Source: CAXMST01 sp038206985 (GTDB lineage: Bacteria > Actinomycetota > Thermoleophilia > Solirubrobacterales > 70-9). Taken from it: a DNA stretch of 35,780 nucleotides. The position numbers and the translations under genes are program-made. This document shows, piece after piece, positions 7,384 through 14,363 of this stretch (the first letter of the stretch is position 1; the number at the start of each line of letters is the position of its first letter). The stretch lies in assembly GCA_038206985.1 (NCBI GenBank), contig JBBRAH010000031.1:1-35780 (forward strand), read 5' to 3'. Under the pieces are notes generated by a model. The model was not told the DNA's origin. It saw only the letters and a program-made list of their open reading frames with translations, and did not search any database.

Positions 7384-8489
7384 GTACGGCCCGGACCTCA
7401 CTGCCGCTGGGACTATTCGCTGCGCTGGTCCTGACCGGCTGCGGATCGGGATCCCAGCCGGATGAGGTCTCGCCGACTGAGGTCGCGGGACAAGCGGGTT
7501 CGCCAGTCGGTGCTCCGCTCGTTCTGCGCGCGCTCACCGGTCGCGGAGAGCCCGGAGCCCCTCGCCGGGACCGCCTCCTGGTGCTCCCCGTCGGGGGCAC
7601 GCCGGAGCCCCTCCAGACGCCGACCTTCTCCGGAGGCGATGCCCAGTTCCCGTTCGTCGTGGCGGGCGAGAGAATCGTGTACCGCTGCAGCGAGGGAGCG
7701 TGCGTGCGGCCGCTGGATCCGGAGGCCCGTGCCGAGCCGGTCATTCTCGGCGACGCCTGGTGCCTCGCCGACTCCGCCGATCCTGGGCGGGCATGGCTGG
7801 TCCAGCTCGACTCCAAGCGGCCGAACCGGGCGCGTGAGGTCTCCGACGCCCGGGAGATCGACGTGGCCACCGGCACCGAGACCGCTGAACTCGAGCTGCC
7901 GCCGGGCGTTGGCTGTACGGTCGGTTCGTTCGGGGGCGGGCTCCTGTTCCAGGACGAGGACGGCCTGGTCGCGGTCGGCGGCGCCGCGGGAACGCGCACG
8001 CCGATTCCCGACATTTTCCCGGCGGGCGGCTCGGGCGACCTCGTGGCGAGCATCGGCCCCCGCGCTCGCAGTTGGCTCCGCCTCTCTGATCTCGCCTCTG
8101 GTGAGGAGCGACGCCTGGATGCTCCACGGCGCTGGCGTTTCGAGCCCGGCTACGGGGGCGCCTTCAGTCCCGATGGCTCGATCCTGGCCGCCTCGGTGGT
8201 CAGGGCCGACGATGACTCCAATCATCCTCCTGCGGCGGTCGCGATCTTGGATGTAGCCACCAACCGGGCGCGGGTGCTCGGCGGTAGCGCCGACGGGAAC
8301 TTCAGCTTCGCACCGGAAGGGCGGGCGCTGAACGTGATCGGCGGGCCGGTCCCGTCGGCGCGCAGCGACTACCCCTCGGCAATCACCTCGTGGACGTTCG
8401 ACAGTCCCGACGACCCGGGCCCGCCGCGTGGCCGCCGGCCGTTCGTCACCCAGACGCGGCTCGACCTGCTCTACATGCAGGCGGGCTGA
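7380..8489 (+). CDS. Beta-propeller-like lipoprotein, unknown function
   Basis: 369 residues. The N-terminus is a lipoprotein signal peptide: hydrophobic LPLGLFAALV and lipobox LTGC with the lipidated Cys at residue 21, followed by GSGSQ. The mature protein has propeller-style motifs (GGAFSPDGSILAASVVRA, AVAILDVATNRARVLGG, FAPEGRALNVIGG) and four further cysteines (RCSEGAC, AWCLAD, VGCTVG). It is the last gene of the run sigma factor, membrane propeller, exported protein, lipoprotein, and two hairpins follow its stop. It is the third propeller-like exported protein in 5 kb. A role as ligand or partner of the membrane propeller is a guess. Confidence 0.8.
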   Translation: MSTARTSLPLGLFAALVLTGCGSGSQPDEVSPTEVAGQAGSPVGAPLVLRALTGRGEPGAPRRDRLLVLPVGGTPEPLQTPTFSGGDAQFPFVVAGERIVYRCSEGACVRPLDPEARAEPVILGDAWCLADSADPGRAWLVQLDSKRPNRAREVSDAREIDVATGTETAELELPPGVGCTVGSFGGGLLFQDEDGLVAVGGAAGTRTPIPDIFPAGGSGDLVASIGPRARSWLRLSDLASGEERRLDAPRRWRFEPGYGGAFSPDGSILAASVVRADDDSNHPPAAVAILDVATNRARVLGGSADGNFSFAPEGRALNVIGGPVPSARSDYPSAITSWTFDSPDDPGPPRGRRPFVTQTRLDLLYMQAG

Positions 8490-8504
8490 GTCGCGGCCGC
8501 GAGT

Positions 8505-8553
8505 CCGCCCGGTCCCGGGCGGCACCGGTTCCGCGGAACCGCCAACTTCTTTT
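8505..8553 (+). terminator. Tandem hairpins, probable terminator of the sigma factor operon
   Basis: Perfect inverted repeat CCGCCCGG-TC-CCGGGCGG (8505-8522) followed by the palindrome GGTTCCGCGGAACC (8527-8540) and the pyrimidine stretch CTTCTTTT (8546-8553), 15-64 bases after the lipoprotein stop. The T-run is interrupted, so intrinsic termination is likely but not certain. Confidence 0.5.
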
Positions 8554-8614
8554 CGTGAGTTAGCTAGCTTTGGCGCCCTCACTCCGGGAGCCCGGTTCCG
8601 TCCGATGACGTACC

Positions 8615-8620
8615 TAGGCT
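8615..8620 (+). promoter_or_regulatory. Candidate -10 element of the DUF222/HNH gene
   Basis: TAGGCT, the hexamer also found before scpA and the DUF1697 gene, lies nine bases before the ATG at 8630. A transcript from it would start at or near the A of ATG, i.e. leaderless. No good -35 was found. Confidence 0.4.
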
Positions 8621-8622
8621 TA

Positions 8623-8636
8623 CGAACGTATGTTCC
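8623..8636. promoter_or_regulatory. SOS box (LexA site) overlapping the start codon of the DUF222/HNH gene
   Basis: CGAACGTATGTTCC fits the Bacillus subtilis LexA consensus CGAACRNRYGTTYC at all 14 positions and the core of the mycobacterial box (CGAAC-N4-GTTC). It lies two bases after the candidate -10 and covers the predicted transcription start and the ATG, so LexA bound here should block expression until DNA damage. LexA control of 13E12-family genes is described in Mycobacterium tuberculosis. Confidence 0.7.
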
Positions 8637-9965
8637 CTTCTCCCACCACCCGTCAGCAGCTCGCGAGCCTCGAGTCGCTGGAGGTCGAGATTCAGCGACT
8701 CGCGGCACAGATCAGCGCCGCCACCTGTCAATGGTTACTGCTGATCGGGGAGTTCGAGCGGCGGGACGGGCACCTCGCGGCGGGCTTCACGACCTGCGCG
8801 ACGTGGCTCGCGTGGCGCTGCTCGCTGACCGGCCGCGCGGCACGCGAGCAGGTTCGGGTGGCCAGGAATCTCGGCCGCTTGCCGCTGATACGAGCGGCCT
8901 TCGCCTCCGGCGCCCTGAGCTACTCGAAGGCGCGGGCCCTGACACGGGTTGCAGAGCCCGAGACCGAGGCCGACCTGCTCGAGCTGGCCGGCGACGCAAG
9001 CGCCGCACAGCTCGAGCGACTGGTGTCCGGCTACCGAGCGGCGATCAGCGGACCCGCGCAGGCCGTTGCCGAGCGTCGTGGCGTGCGTACCGCCTGGGAG
9101 GAGGATGGGCTCGCTCACCGTACGGGGCAACCTACCGCCGGAGGAGGGAGCGCTCTTTCTGAAGGCGCTGGCTGCGTGCCGGGAGAGCCTTGTGGATCAC
9201 GAGGGCGCGGGCTGTTCGCGTCCGACCAACGCGGACGGGCTGGTCGGAATGGCCGAGACCGCGCTTCAGGCTCCCGACGTAACTCCACTGCCGGGGGGCG
9301 AACGCAACCAGGTCATCGTCCATGTCGATCTCGGTGAGCTACAGACCGCGGATCGTCATCCGGGGGCCACGGCCACACCCCGGGGTGGCGCCGCCCGCCT
9401 GGAAGAGGGCCCTCTGCTGCCTCCCAACACCGCTCGGCGGCTCGCCTGCGATGCATCGATCGTCAGCCTGGTCGAGCGTGACGGCGAACCGATCTCCGTC
9501 GGGCGACGCACGCGTTCGATTCCGCCGGCGATTGCCCGGGCGCTCCGCGCGCGTGATCGCTGCTGTCGGTTCCCGGGCTGCGAGAACCACCGATTCGTAG
9601 ACGCTCACCACATCGAGCACTGGGCGGACGGTGGCGAAACGTCGCTGGACAACCTCGTCCAGCTCTGCCGTCACCACCACCGACTGGTGCACGAAGGGGG
9701 CTTCTCGGTCGCGCGTGCCGGAGAGGAATTGATCTTCGAGCGCCCGGGCGGAAGCGTGATCACCGACGCAGTCGCCAAGGCCGCTGGCGGCGATCCGGTT
9801 CCGATGTCCGGAGGTCCGGCCGTCGTCCTTCCGCGAATGCCGACGGGAGACCCGCTGGACCTCGAGCATTCTGTGTTCGTGCTGGCCGCTGCGGCACCGG
9901 ACCAGGAGGAGCGCAGCGGGAAGCTCAGTCGGCCTCGAGGTCCCGTAGCTGGTGGTCGTTCGTGA
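8630..9965 (+). pseudogene. DUF222/HNH endonuclease (13E12 family) with a +1 frameshift
   Basis: The first part (8630 to about 9106) encodes the DUF222 domain: TWLAWRCSLTGRAAREQVRV, ARNLGRLPLIRAAFASGALS, YSKARALTRVAEPETEADLL. The second part, one base ahead, continues without loss of homology (SLTVRGNLPPEEGALFLKAL) to a complete HNH motif: CCRFPGCENHRFVDAHHIEH, then NLVQLCRHHHRLVHEGGF. Removing one G from the run at 9107-9109 joins them into a 444-residue protein of normal length. It is either a recent pseudogene, a sequencing error in a G-run, or a recoding site. The ATG at 9105 could restart the second part but has no ribosome binding site. The 3' end overlaps fetB by 41 bases, tail to tail. 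HNH proteins of this family are predicted nucleases; their targets are unknown. Confidence 0.85.
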
Positions 9966-10701
9966 AGAAGTTGCGGTAGGCGAGCGTCGTCGACAGGAGG
10001 GCGGAGATCGCGACCGCCCCGAGGAGGACGTACAGCAGGATCAGCTGCAGGCGTACCGCATCGACCGGGTCGGCGCCCGCGAGGAGCATGCCGACCATGG
10101 TGCCGGGGAAGAAGATCAGGCCGGTGGTCTTGGTCGAGTCGATGAGGTGGATCGTGCCCGAGACGAGCGAGCGGCGAACGGCCGGCAGGGAGGCGCGCTG
10201 GGAGGTGGCGCCGAGCGCGAGGGTCGCCTCGATCTCATTCGCGCCGTCCCTGAACTCGTCGCCGAGGCGGTTGAGGGCGATGGCCGAGGCGGTCATCGCA
10301 TTGCCGATCACCATGCCGCCGACCGGGACCAGGTAGCGGGCTTCGGGTTCGAAGATGCCGAGCGCCACGACGAGGCCGAGCGTGACCGTGCCCGAGAGCC
10401 CGAGCGCGAGGAGCAGGGGCAGTAGGGCGCCGGGGACGCCCTTGGCGCGGGAGCGGGCGGTGAACGCGCCGAAGACGACCATCACCGAGATCAGCGCGAA
10501 GACGAAGAGCAGGTTGTTCTGATCGAAGATCAGCTGGATCACGTAGCCGATGGCCGTGAGCTGCAGGAAGCTGCGCACCACGGCGATGCCGATGTCGCGC
10601 TCGAGGTCCGCGTGTCGCCAGCGCGAGACCGCGACGGCGAGGCCGACGAGTGCCAGGGAGGCGGCGACCTCACCGAGGCTTATCTGGATGCTGGTGTCCA
10701 C
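9925..10701 (-). CDS. fetB: ABC transporter permease of the FetB/UPF0014 family
   Basis: 258 residues with about seven hydrophobic segments (e.g. LLFVFALISVMVVFGAFTA, LLPLLLALGLSGTVTLGLVV, LQLILLYVLLGAVAISALL) and the family motifs GMVIGNAMTASAIALNRL and DSTKTTGLIFFPGTMVGML. In E. coli the FetAB (YbbLM) pair takes part in iron export and peroxide resistance; the same role here is by homology. The start is GTG (10701), inside the 3' end of fetA (22-base overlap), so the two are coupled. Its 3' end overlaps the 3' end of the HNH gene. Confidence 0.93.
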   Translation of the reverse strand: MDTSIQISLGEVAASLALVGLAVAVSRWRHADLERDIGIAVVRSFLQLTAIGYVIQLIFDQNNLLFVFALISVMVVFGAFTARSRAKGVPGALLPLLLALGLSGTVTLGLVVALGIFEPEARYLVPVGGMVIGNAMTASAIALNRLGDEFRDGANEIEATLALGATSQRASLPAVRRSLVSGTIHLIDSTKTTGLIFFPGTMVGMLLAGADPVDAVRLQLILLYVLLGAVAISALLSTTLAYRNFFTNDHQLRDLEAD

Positions 10702-11321
10702 AGGGGCCTCACAGTGATGGTCCGCTCCGCCAGGCGCTCGGCCTGGGCGGGGTCGTGGGTGACAACGACGATCGAGAGGCCGGTTCGTCGGCGGAGGCCC
10801 GCAAGCGCCTCCTCGACGGCGTTGGTGGAGTTCTCATCCAGGGCCGAGGTCGGCTCGTCGAGGAGCAGCACCTCCGGCTCGACGGCAAGTGCCCTGGCGA
10901 GCATTGCCCGCTGCTTCTCGCCCACGGAGAGCTGGGCGGAATCGCGTTCGGCGTAACTGGAATCGAGGCCGGCCAGATCGAGGAGGTGCTCGATGTCCGG
11001 CGGCGGCGTGCCGGCATCGAGCTCGGCCGCGAAACGGATGTTGTCGGCGACCGTGCCGGCGATCAGGGCCGGGAGCTGGGGGACGAGGGCAACCTTGCGG
11101 CGCAGGGCGAGCACGTCGTAGTCGCGGATCGGCCGGTCGCGGTAGCGGATCTCGCCGGCGCTCGGGTCGGCGAGGCGGTTGAGCAGGCGCAGCAACGTGG
11201 ATTTCCCCGATCCAGAGGGACCGACGATCGCGGTGGCGCCCTCTTCGATCGTTGCGTCGAGGGCCCCGAGGACAGGTTTGGTTCCCCGCTCGGCGCTCAC
11301 GGCGCTCAACTCGAACAGCAT
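10680..11321 (-). CDS. fetA: ABC transporter ATP-binding protein of the FetA family
   Basis: 213 residues. Walker A is GPSGSGKST (residues 34-42), the Q-loop is in VALVPQLPAL, the signature is LSVGEKQRAMLARAL, and Walker B is LLLDEPTSALDE followed by VVVTHD. It pairs with FetB downstream as the ATPase of a putative metal exporter. ATG 11321 is chosen because MLFELSAVSAERG is the natural first strand; the frame further upstream is antisense to the ligase gene. The nearest GGAGG is 13 bases before the ATG, too far to be ideal, while GATAAT lies seven bases upstream, so a leaderless transcript is likely. It is divergent from the ligase gene with 21 bases between start codons. Confidence 0.94.
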   Translation of the reverse strand: MLFELSAVSAERGTKPVLGALDATIEEGATAIVGPSGSGKSTLLRLLNRLADPSAGEIRYRDRPIRDYDVLALRRKVALVPQLPALIAGTVADNIRFAAELDAGTPPPDIEHLLDLAGLDSSYAERDSAQLSVGEKQRAMLARALAVEPEVLLLDEPTSALDENSTNAVEEALAGLRRRTGLSIVVVTHDPAQAERLAERTITVRPLWTPASR

Positions 11322-11328
11322 CGGCGGG

Positions 11329-11334
11329 ATTATC
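11329..11334 (-). promoter_or_regulatory. Candidate leaderless -10 element for fetA
   Basis: GATAAT on the minus strand, seven bases before the fetA ATG. It overlaps the opposite-facing -10 of the ligase gene by four bases (shared 11331-11334). Confidence 0.45.
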
Positions 11335-11336
11335 CT
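11331..11336 (+). promoter_or_regulatory. Candidate leaderless -10 element for the NHEJ ligase gene
   Basis: TATCCT on the plus strand, six bases (CCCTCC) before the GTG at 11343. It overlaps the fetA -10 on the other strand, so the 21-bp gap may be one bidirectional promoter. No -35 hexamer is evident on either side. Confidence 0.45.
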
Positions 11337-11342
11337 CCCTCC

Positions 11343-12371
11343 GTGAGCGCCGGCCGCAGCCGCGAGTCCCGAATCGAGCCGATGCTGGCTCGCGACGCGA
11401 AGGTCCTGCCCGAGGGCGAGGAGTGGGCCTACGAGATCAAATGGGACGGGGTGCGGGCGTTCGCGGTCACCGACGGTGAGGGCGGCAGTCGGATTCAGGC
11501 GCGGCGCGGTGAGGATCTCACGGCCCGCTACCCGGAGCTGACCACGACGGGCAGCGGCTCGACGGCGCTGGCTGAGGCGACGGGCGGGCGGGCCGCTGTG
11601 CTCGACGGTGAGATCGTCGCCTTCGACGAGGCCGGCAAGCCAAGCTTCCAGCTCCTCCAGAGGCGAATGGGGGTCACCTCGCCGCTGACGATCCAGCGCC
11701 GCGCACCTGAGGTACCGGTGAGCTTCATCGCCTTCGACCTCCTCGGACTCGACGGCCGGGACACGACCTCGCTGCCCTACGAGGAGCGGCGCGAGTTGCT
11801 GGCGGACCTGATCACTGAGGGCGAGCGGATCAAGGCGCCGCGGCATCACGTCGGCGACGGGGGCGCTCTCCTGGAGGCCGCTCGGCTCCAGGGTCTGGAG
11901 GGGGTCGTCGCCAAGCGGCGCGAGAGCGCTTATCGGCCGGGCTCACGGACCGGCGACTGGGTCAAGGTGAGGCTCAAACACCGGCAGGACTTCGTGATCG
12001 GCGGCTGGCTCCGCGGCCAGGGCGGGCGCAGTGGACGGCTCGGCTCCCTGCTGCTCGGCGTCTGGGATGTCGGGCCCGGGGAGGCGGCGGAGCGCGGTGA
12101 GGCGCAGAAGCTCGTCTTCGCGGGCGGGGTGGGAAGCGGCCTGTCGGAGTGGACGATCGATCAGCTCAGCGAGATGCTGGCGCCCCTGGCGCAGGAGGAG
12201 AACCCATTCGAGCTGGGCGTTGGGCCGAAGAGGGCGGATTCGCTGTTCGTCGAACCCCGGCTCGTCTGCTCGGTTGAGTTCAGCGAGTGGACGTACGAGG
12301 ACACACTCCGCCAGCCCGCCTACAAGGGACTCCGCGACGACGTCGAGCCACAGACCGTGCTCGGCGAGTAG
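11343..12371 (+). CDS. ligD: ATP-dependent DNA ligase domain of LigD (stand-alone)
   Basis: 342 residues from GTG 11343. Nucleotidyltransferase motif I is YEIKWDGVRA with the adenylated Lys at 33; VLDGEIVAFDEAG, FIAFDLLGLDG, EGVVAKRRESAYRPG (motif IV) and DWVKVRLKH (motif V) follow. The C-terminal OB-fold carries GSLLLGVWD, LVFAGGVGSG and VEFSEWTYEDTLRQPAYKGL. It seals double-strand breaks in Ku-dependent end joining. It has neither polymerase nor phosphoesterase domain; the polymerase is encoded separately at 13447, after ku. No Shine-Dalgarno is visible; TATCCT lies six bases before the GTG. ATG 11382 is a possible later start but would cut into the conserved front. Confidence 0.93.
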   Translation: MSAGRSRESRIEPMLARDAKVLPEGEEWAYEIKWDGVRAFAVTDGEGGSRIQARRGEDLTARYPELTTTGSGSTALAEATGGRAAVLDGEIVAFDEAGKPSFQLLQRRMGVTSPLTIQRRAPEVPVSFIAFDLLGLDGRDTTSLPYEERRELLADLITEGERIKAPRHHVGDGGALLEAARLQGLEGVVAKRRESAYRPGSRTGDWVKVRLKHRQDFVIGGWLRGQGGRSGRLGSLLLGVWDVGPGEAAERGEAQKLVFAGGVGSGLSEWTIDQLSEMLAPLAQEENPFELGVGPKRADSLFVEPRLVCSVEFSEWTYEDTLRQPAYKGLRDDVEPQTVLGE

Positions 12372-12520
12372 GGGCAGACCTCGATCGGCGATGAGTTTGG
12401 GCCGGCGGCACGGTCTAAGCCAGCGGAACACCGTATGCACTTGCCGCAAGATCACATTCGACTCCGATGCCCGGGCAGGGATCGGGTACTAACCTCAGGA
12501 AACTCCCAGAGGAACTTCTG

Positions 12521-13423
12521 ATGCCACGCGCAATCTGGACAGGATCGATCAGCTTCGGGCTCTTGAACGTGCCGGTGAAGCTGTATTCCGCCGTATCGAG
12601 TCGCTCGATCAGCTTTCGCGAGCTGCGCTCCGACGACCACTCCCGCGTCCGCCACAAGCGGGTCGCTGAGGAGGACGGCGAGGAGGTCCCCTACGAGAAG
12701 ATCGTCAAGGGCTACGAGATCGCTCCCGAGCAGTACGTGATCCTCGAGCGCGGCGAGCTCGAGGACCTGGCGCCGAAGAAAACGAAGGCGATCCAGATCG
12801 AGGACTTCGTCGATCTCGACGAGATCGACCCGATCTACTTCGACCGCCCGTATTACCTGGGTCCGCAGCCCGGCGCCGAGCGTGCCTACGCCCTGCTGGT
12901 CGAGGCGATGAATGCCCAGCGCAAGGTCGCGATTGCCCGCTTCGTGATGCGCAACAAGGAGTCGCTGGCCGCGATCCGGGCGATGGACAACGTGCTCACT
13001 CTCGCCACGATGCGCTTCGCGGACGAGGTCGTACCGCCGGAGCAACTCGACGGGCTGCTCGGCGATACCGAAGAGGTCGAGCCGAACAAGAAGGAGGTCG
13101 AGATGGCCAAGGCCCTAATCGACTCCCTCGCCTCCGACTTCCAGCCGGGCTCCTACAAAGATGAGTACCGCGAGGAACTTCTCTCGCTGATCGAGCGCAA
13201 GGCCCGCGGCGAGGATCTCGTCTCTGTGGACACCGAGGCGCCGAAGCCGACGCAGGCCCCTGACCTCATGGCCGCCCTCGAGGAGAGTCTCGCTGCGGTC
13301 AAGGGTGAGGAGCTTGGCAAGGGCGCCGGTGACGAGAAGGCCAAGGCCAAGAAGCCCGCCGCGAAGAAGGCGGCCCCGAAGAAGAAGGCGGCCCCGAAGT
13401 CGAAGGCCAAGGCCAAGAAGTAG
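12521..13423 (+). CDS. ku: Non-homologous end-joining protein Ku
   Basis: 300 residues from ATG 12521, with AGAGGA seven bases upstream. It starts PRAIWTGSISFGLLNVPVKL, the bacterial Ku signature, followed by HKRVAEEDGEEVPYEKIVKG, YYLGPQPGAERAYALL and MRNKESLAAIRAMDN. Ku forms a homodimeric ring on DNA ends and recruits LigD. The last 30 or so residues are a Lys/Ala/Pro tail of KKPAAKKAAPKKK type, seen in several actinobacterial Ku proteins and thought to bind DNA. The 149 bases between the ligase stop and this start (12372-12520) contain no convincing promoter or hairpin. The stop TAG overlaps the upstream-extended frame of the polymerase gene. Confidence 0.96.
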   Translation: MPRAIWTGSISFGLLNVPVKLYSAVSSRSISFRELRSDDHSRVRHKRVAEEDGEEVPYEKIVKGYEIAPEQYVILERGELEDLAPKKTKAIQIEDFVDLDEIDPIYFDRPYYLGPQPGAERAYALLVEAMNAQRKVAIARFVMRNKESLAAIRAMDNVLTLATMRFADEVVPPEQLDGLLGDTEEVEPNKKEVEMAKALIDSLASDFQPGSYKDEYREELLSLIERKARGEDLVSVDTEAPKPTQAPDLMAALEESLAAVKGEELGKGAGDEKAKAKKPAAKKAAPKKKAAPKSKAKAKK

Positions 13424-13446
13424 AGATCGACGGCCGTCGGCTGTCG

Positions 13447-14316
13447 GTGACCAACCTCGACAAGGTCCTGTACCCGGAGCCCGGGTTCAGCAAGGGCGAG
13501 GTGATCGACTATTACGCGCGGATCGCTCCCGTGCTTGTTCCCCACCTCCGCGATCGGGCGCTCACCGTGGTGCGGTATCCCAACGGCGTCGAGGGCAAGC
13601 ACTTCTTCGAGAAACGCTGCCCCACACACCGGCCCGACTGGGTGCAGACGGCGACCGTGTGGGCGGGCGACCGGGCAGGCGAGATCGACTTCTGCCTCGC
13701 CCAGGACCGCCCCACGCTCGTCTGGCTGGCGCAGTTGGCCGCGCTCGAGATGCATCCCTCCCTCGCCCGCGCCGACGCCGTCGAGCGGCCCACGGCGCTG
13801 GTCTTCGACCTCGACCCGGGCGAGCCGGCGACGATCGTCGAGTGCTGCCGGGTGGCGCAGCTCGTACGCGAGCTGTTCGACTCGCTCGACATGGAGTGCT
13901 TTCCCAAGACCTCGGGCTCGAAGGGCATGCAGGTCTACGTGCCGCTGAACGGATCGCAGACCTACGACGTGACCAAGCCGTTCGCGCAGGCAGTGGCCCA
14001 GGCGCTCGAGAAGGCCCATCCGGACCTGGTCGTCTCGAAGATGACGAAGAAGCTGCGCGAGGGCAAGGTGTTTGTCGACTGGAGCCAGAACACGGCCTCC
14101 AAGACGACGGTGGCCGTCTACTCGCTGCGAGCCCGGAGAAAGCCCACGGCGTCGACGCCGATCAGCTGGGACGAGGTCGCCCGGTGTCAGCGGGCGGGCG
14201 ATCCAGAGATGCTCGTATTCGACAGCCGTGACATCCTCGAGCGGGTCGAGAAGCGGGGCGACATCTTCGCCCCCGTGCTCGCGCTCGAGCAGGCCCTTCC
14301 CGGAGGCAACGTGTAG
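13447..14316 (+). CDS. ligD: LigD polymerase (primase-like) domain protein; true start probably upstream
   Basis: 289 residues from GTG 13447. An archaeo-eukaryotic primase-type polymerase that fills gaps and adds nucleotides at breaks. The metal-binding Asp pair is FDLDPG (121 and 123), the third Asp is in VFVDWSQN (211), and SGSKGMQVYVPL is the nucleotide-binding loop (Gln 162 where the Pseudomonas enzyme has His). The frame upstream of 13447 reads VEIDGRRLSVTNLDKVLYP, which matches the family N-terminus, but it has no ATG, GTG or TTG back to a stop at 13330-13332. ATC 13426 or CTG 13441 are the only near-cognate options; GTG 13447 has no ribosome binding site and would lose the first strand. 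Last gene of the NHEJ run. Confidence 0.9.
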   Translation: MTNLDKVLYPEPGFSKGEVIDYYARIAPVLVPHLRDRALTVVRYPNGVEGKHFFEKRCPTHRPDWVQTATVWAGDRAGEIDFCLAQDRPTLVWLAQLAALEMHPSLARADAVERPTALVFDLDPGEPATIVECCRVAQLVRELFDSLDMECFPKTSGSKGMQVYVPLNGSQTYDVTKPFAQAVAQALEKAHPDLVVSKMTKKLREGKVFVDWSQNTASKTTVAVYSLRARRKPTASTPISWDEVARCQRAGDPEMLVFDSRDILERVEKRGDIFAPVLALEQALPGGNV

Positions 14317-14363
14317 ACGGCGGGGTTCACGGGTGCCGAGCGGATGTCAGCGAGGGAGGTCAG

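Noticed and set aside
9105..9965. HNH half as an independent gene starting at ATG 9105
   Set aside because: No ribosome binding site or promoter, and the homology continues directly from the DUF222 half; a frameshift explains it better.
10650..11342. Upstream extension of the ligase frame
   Set aside because: This part is antisense to fetA and has no homology; the ligase begins at GTG 11343.
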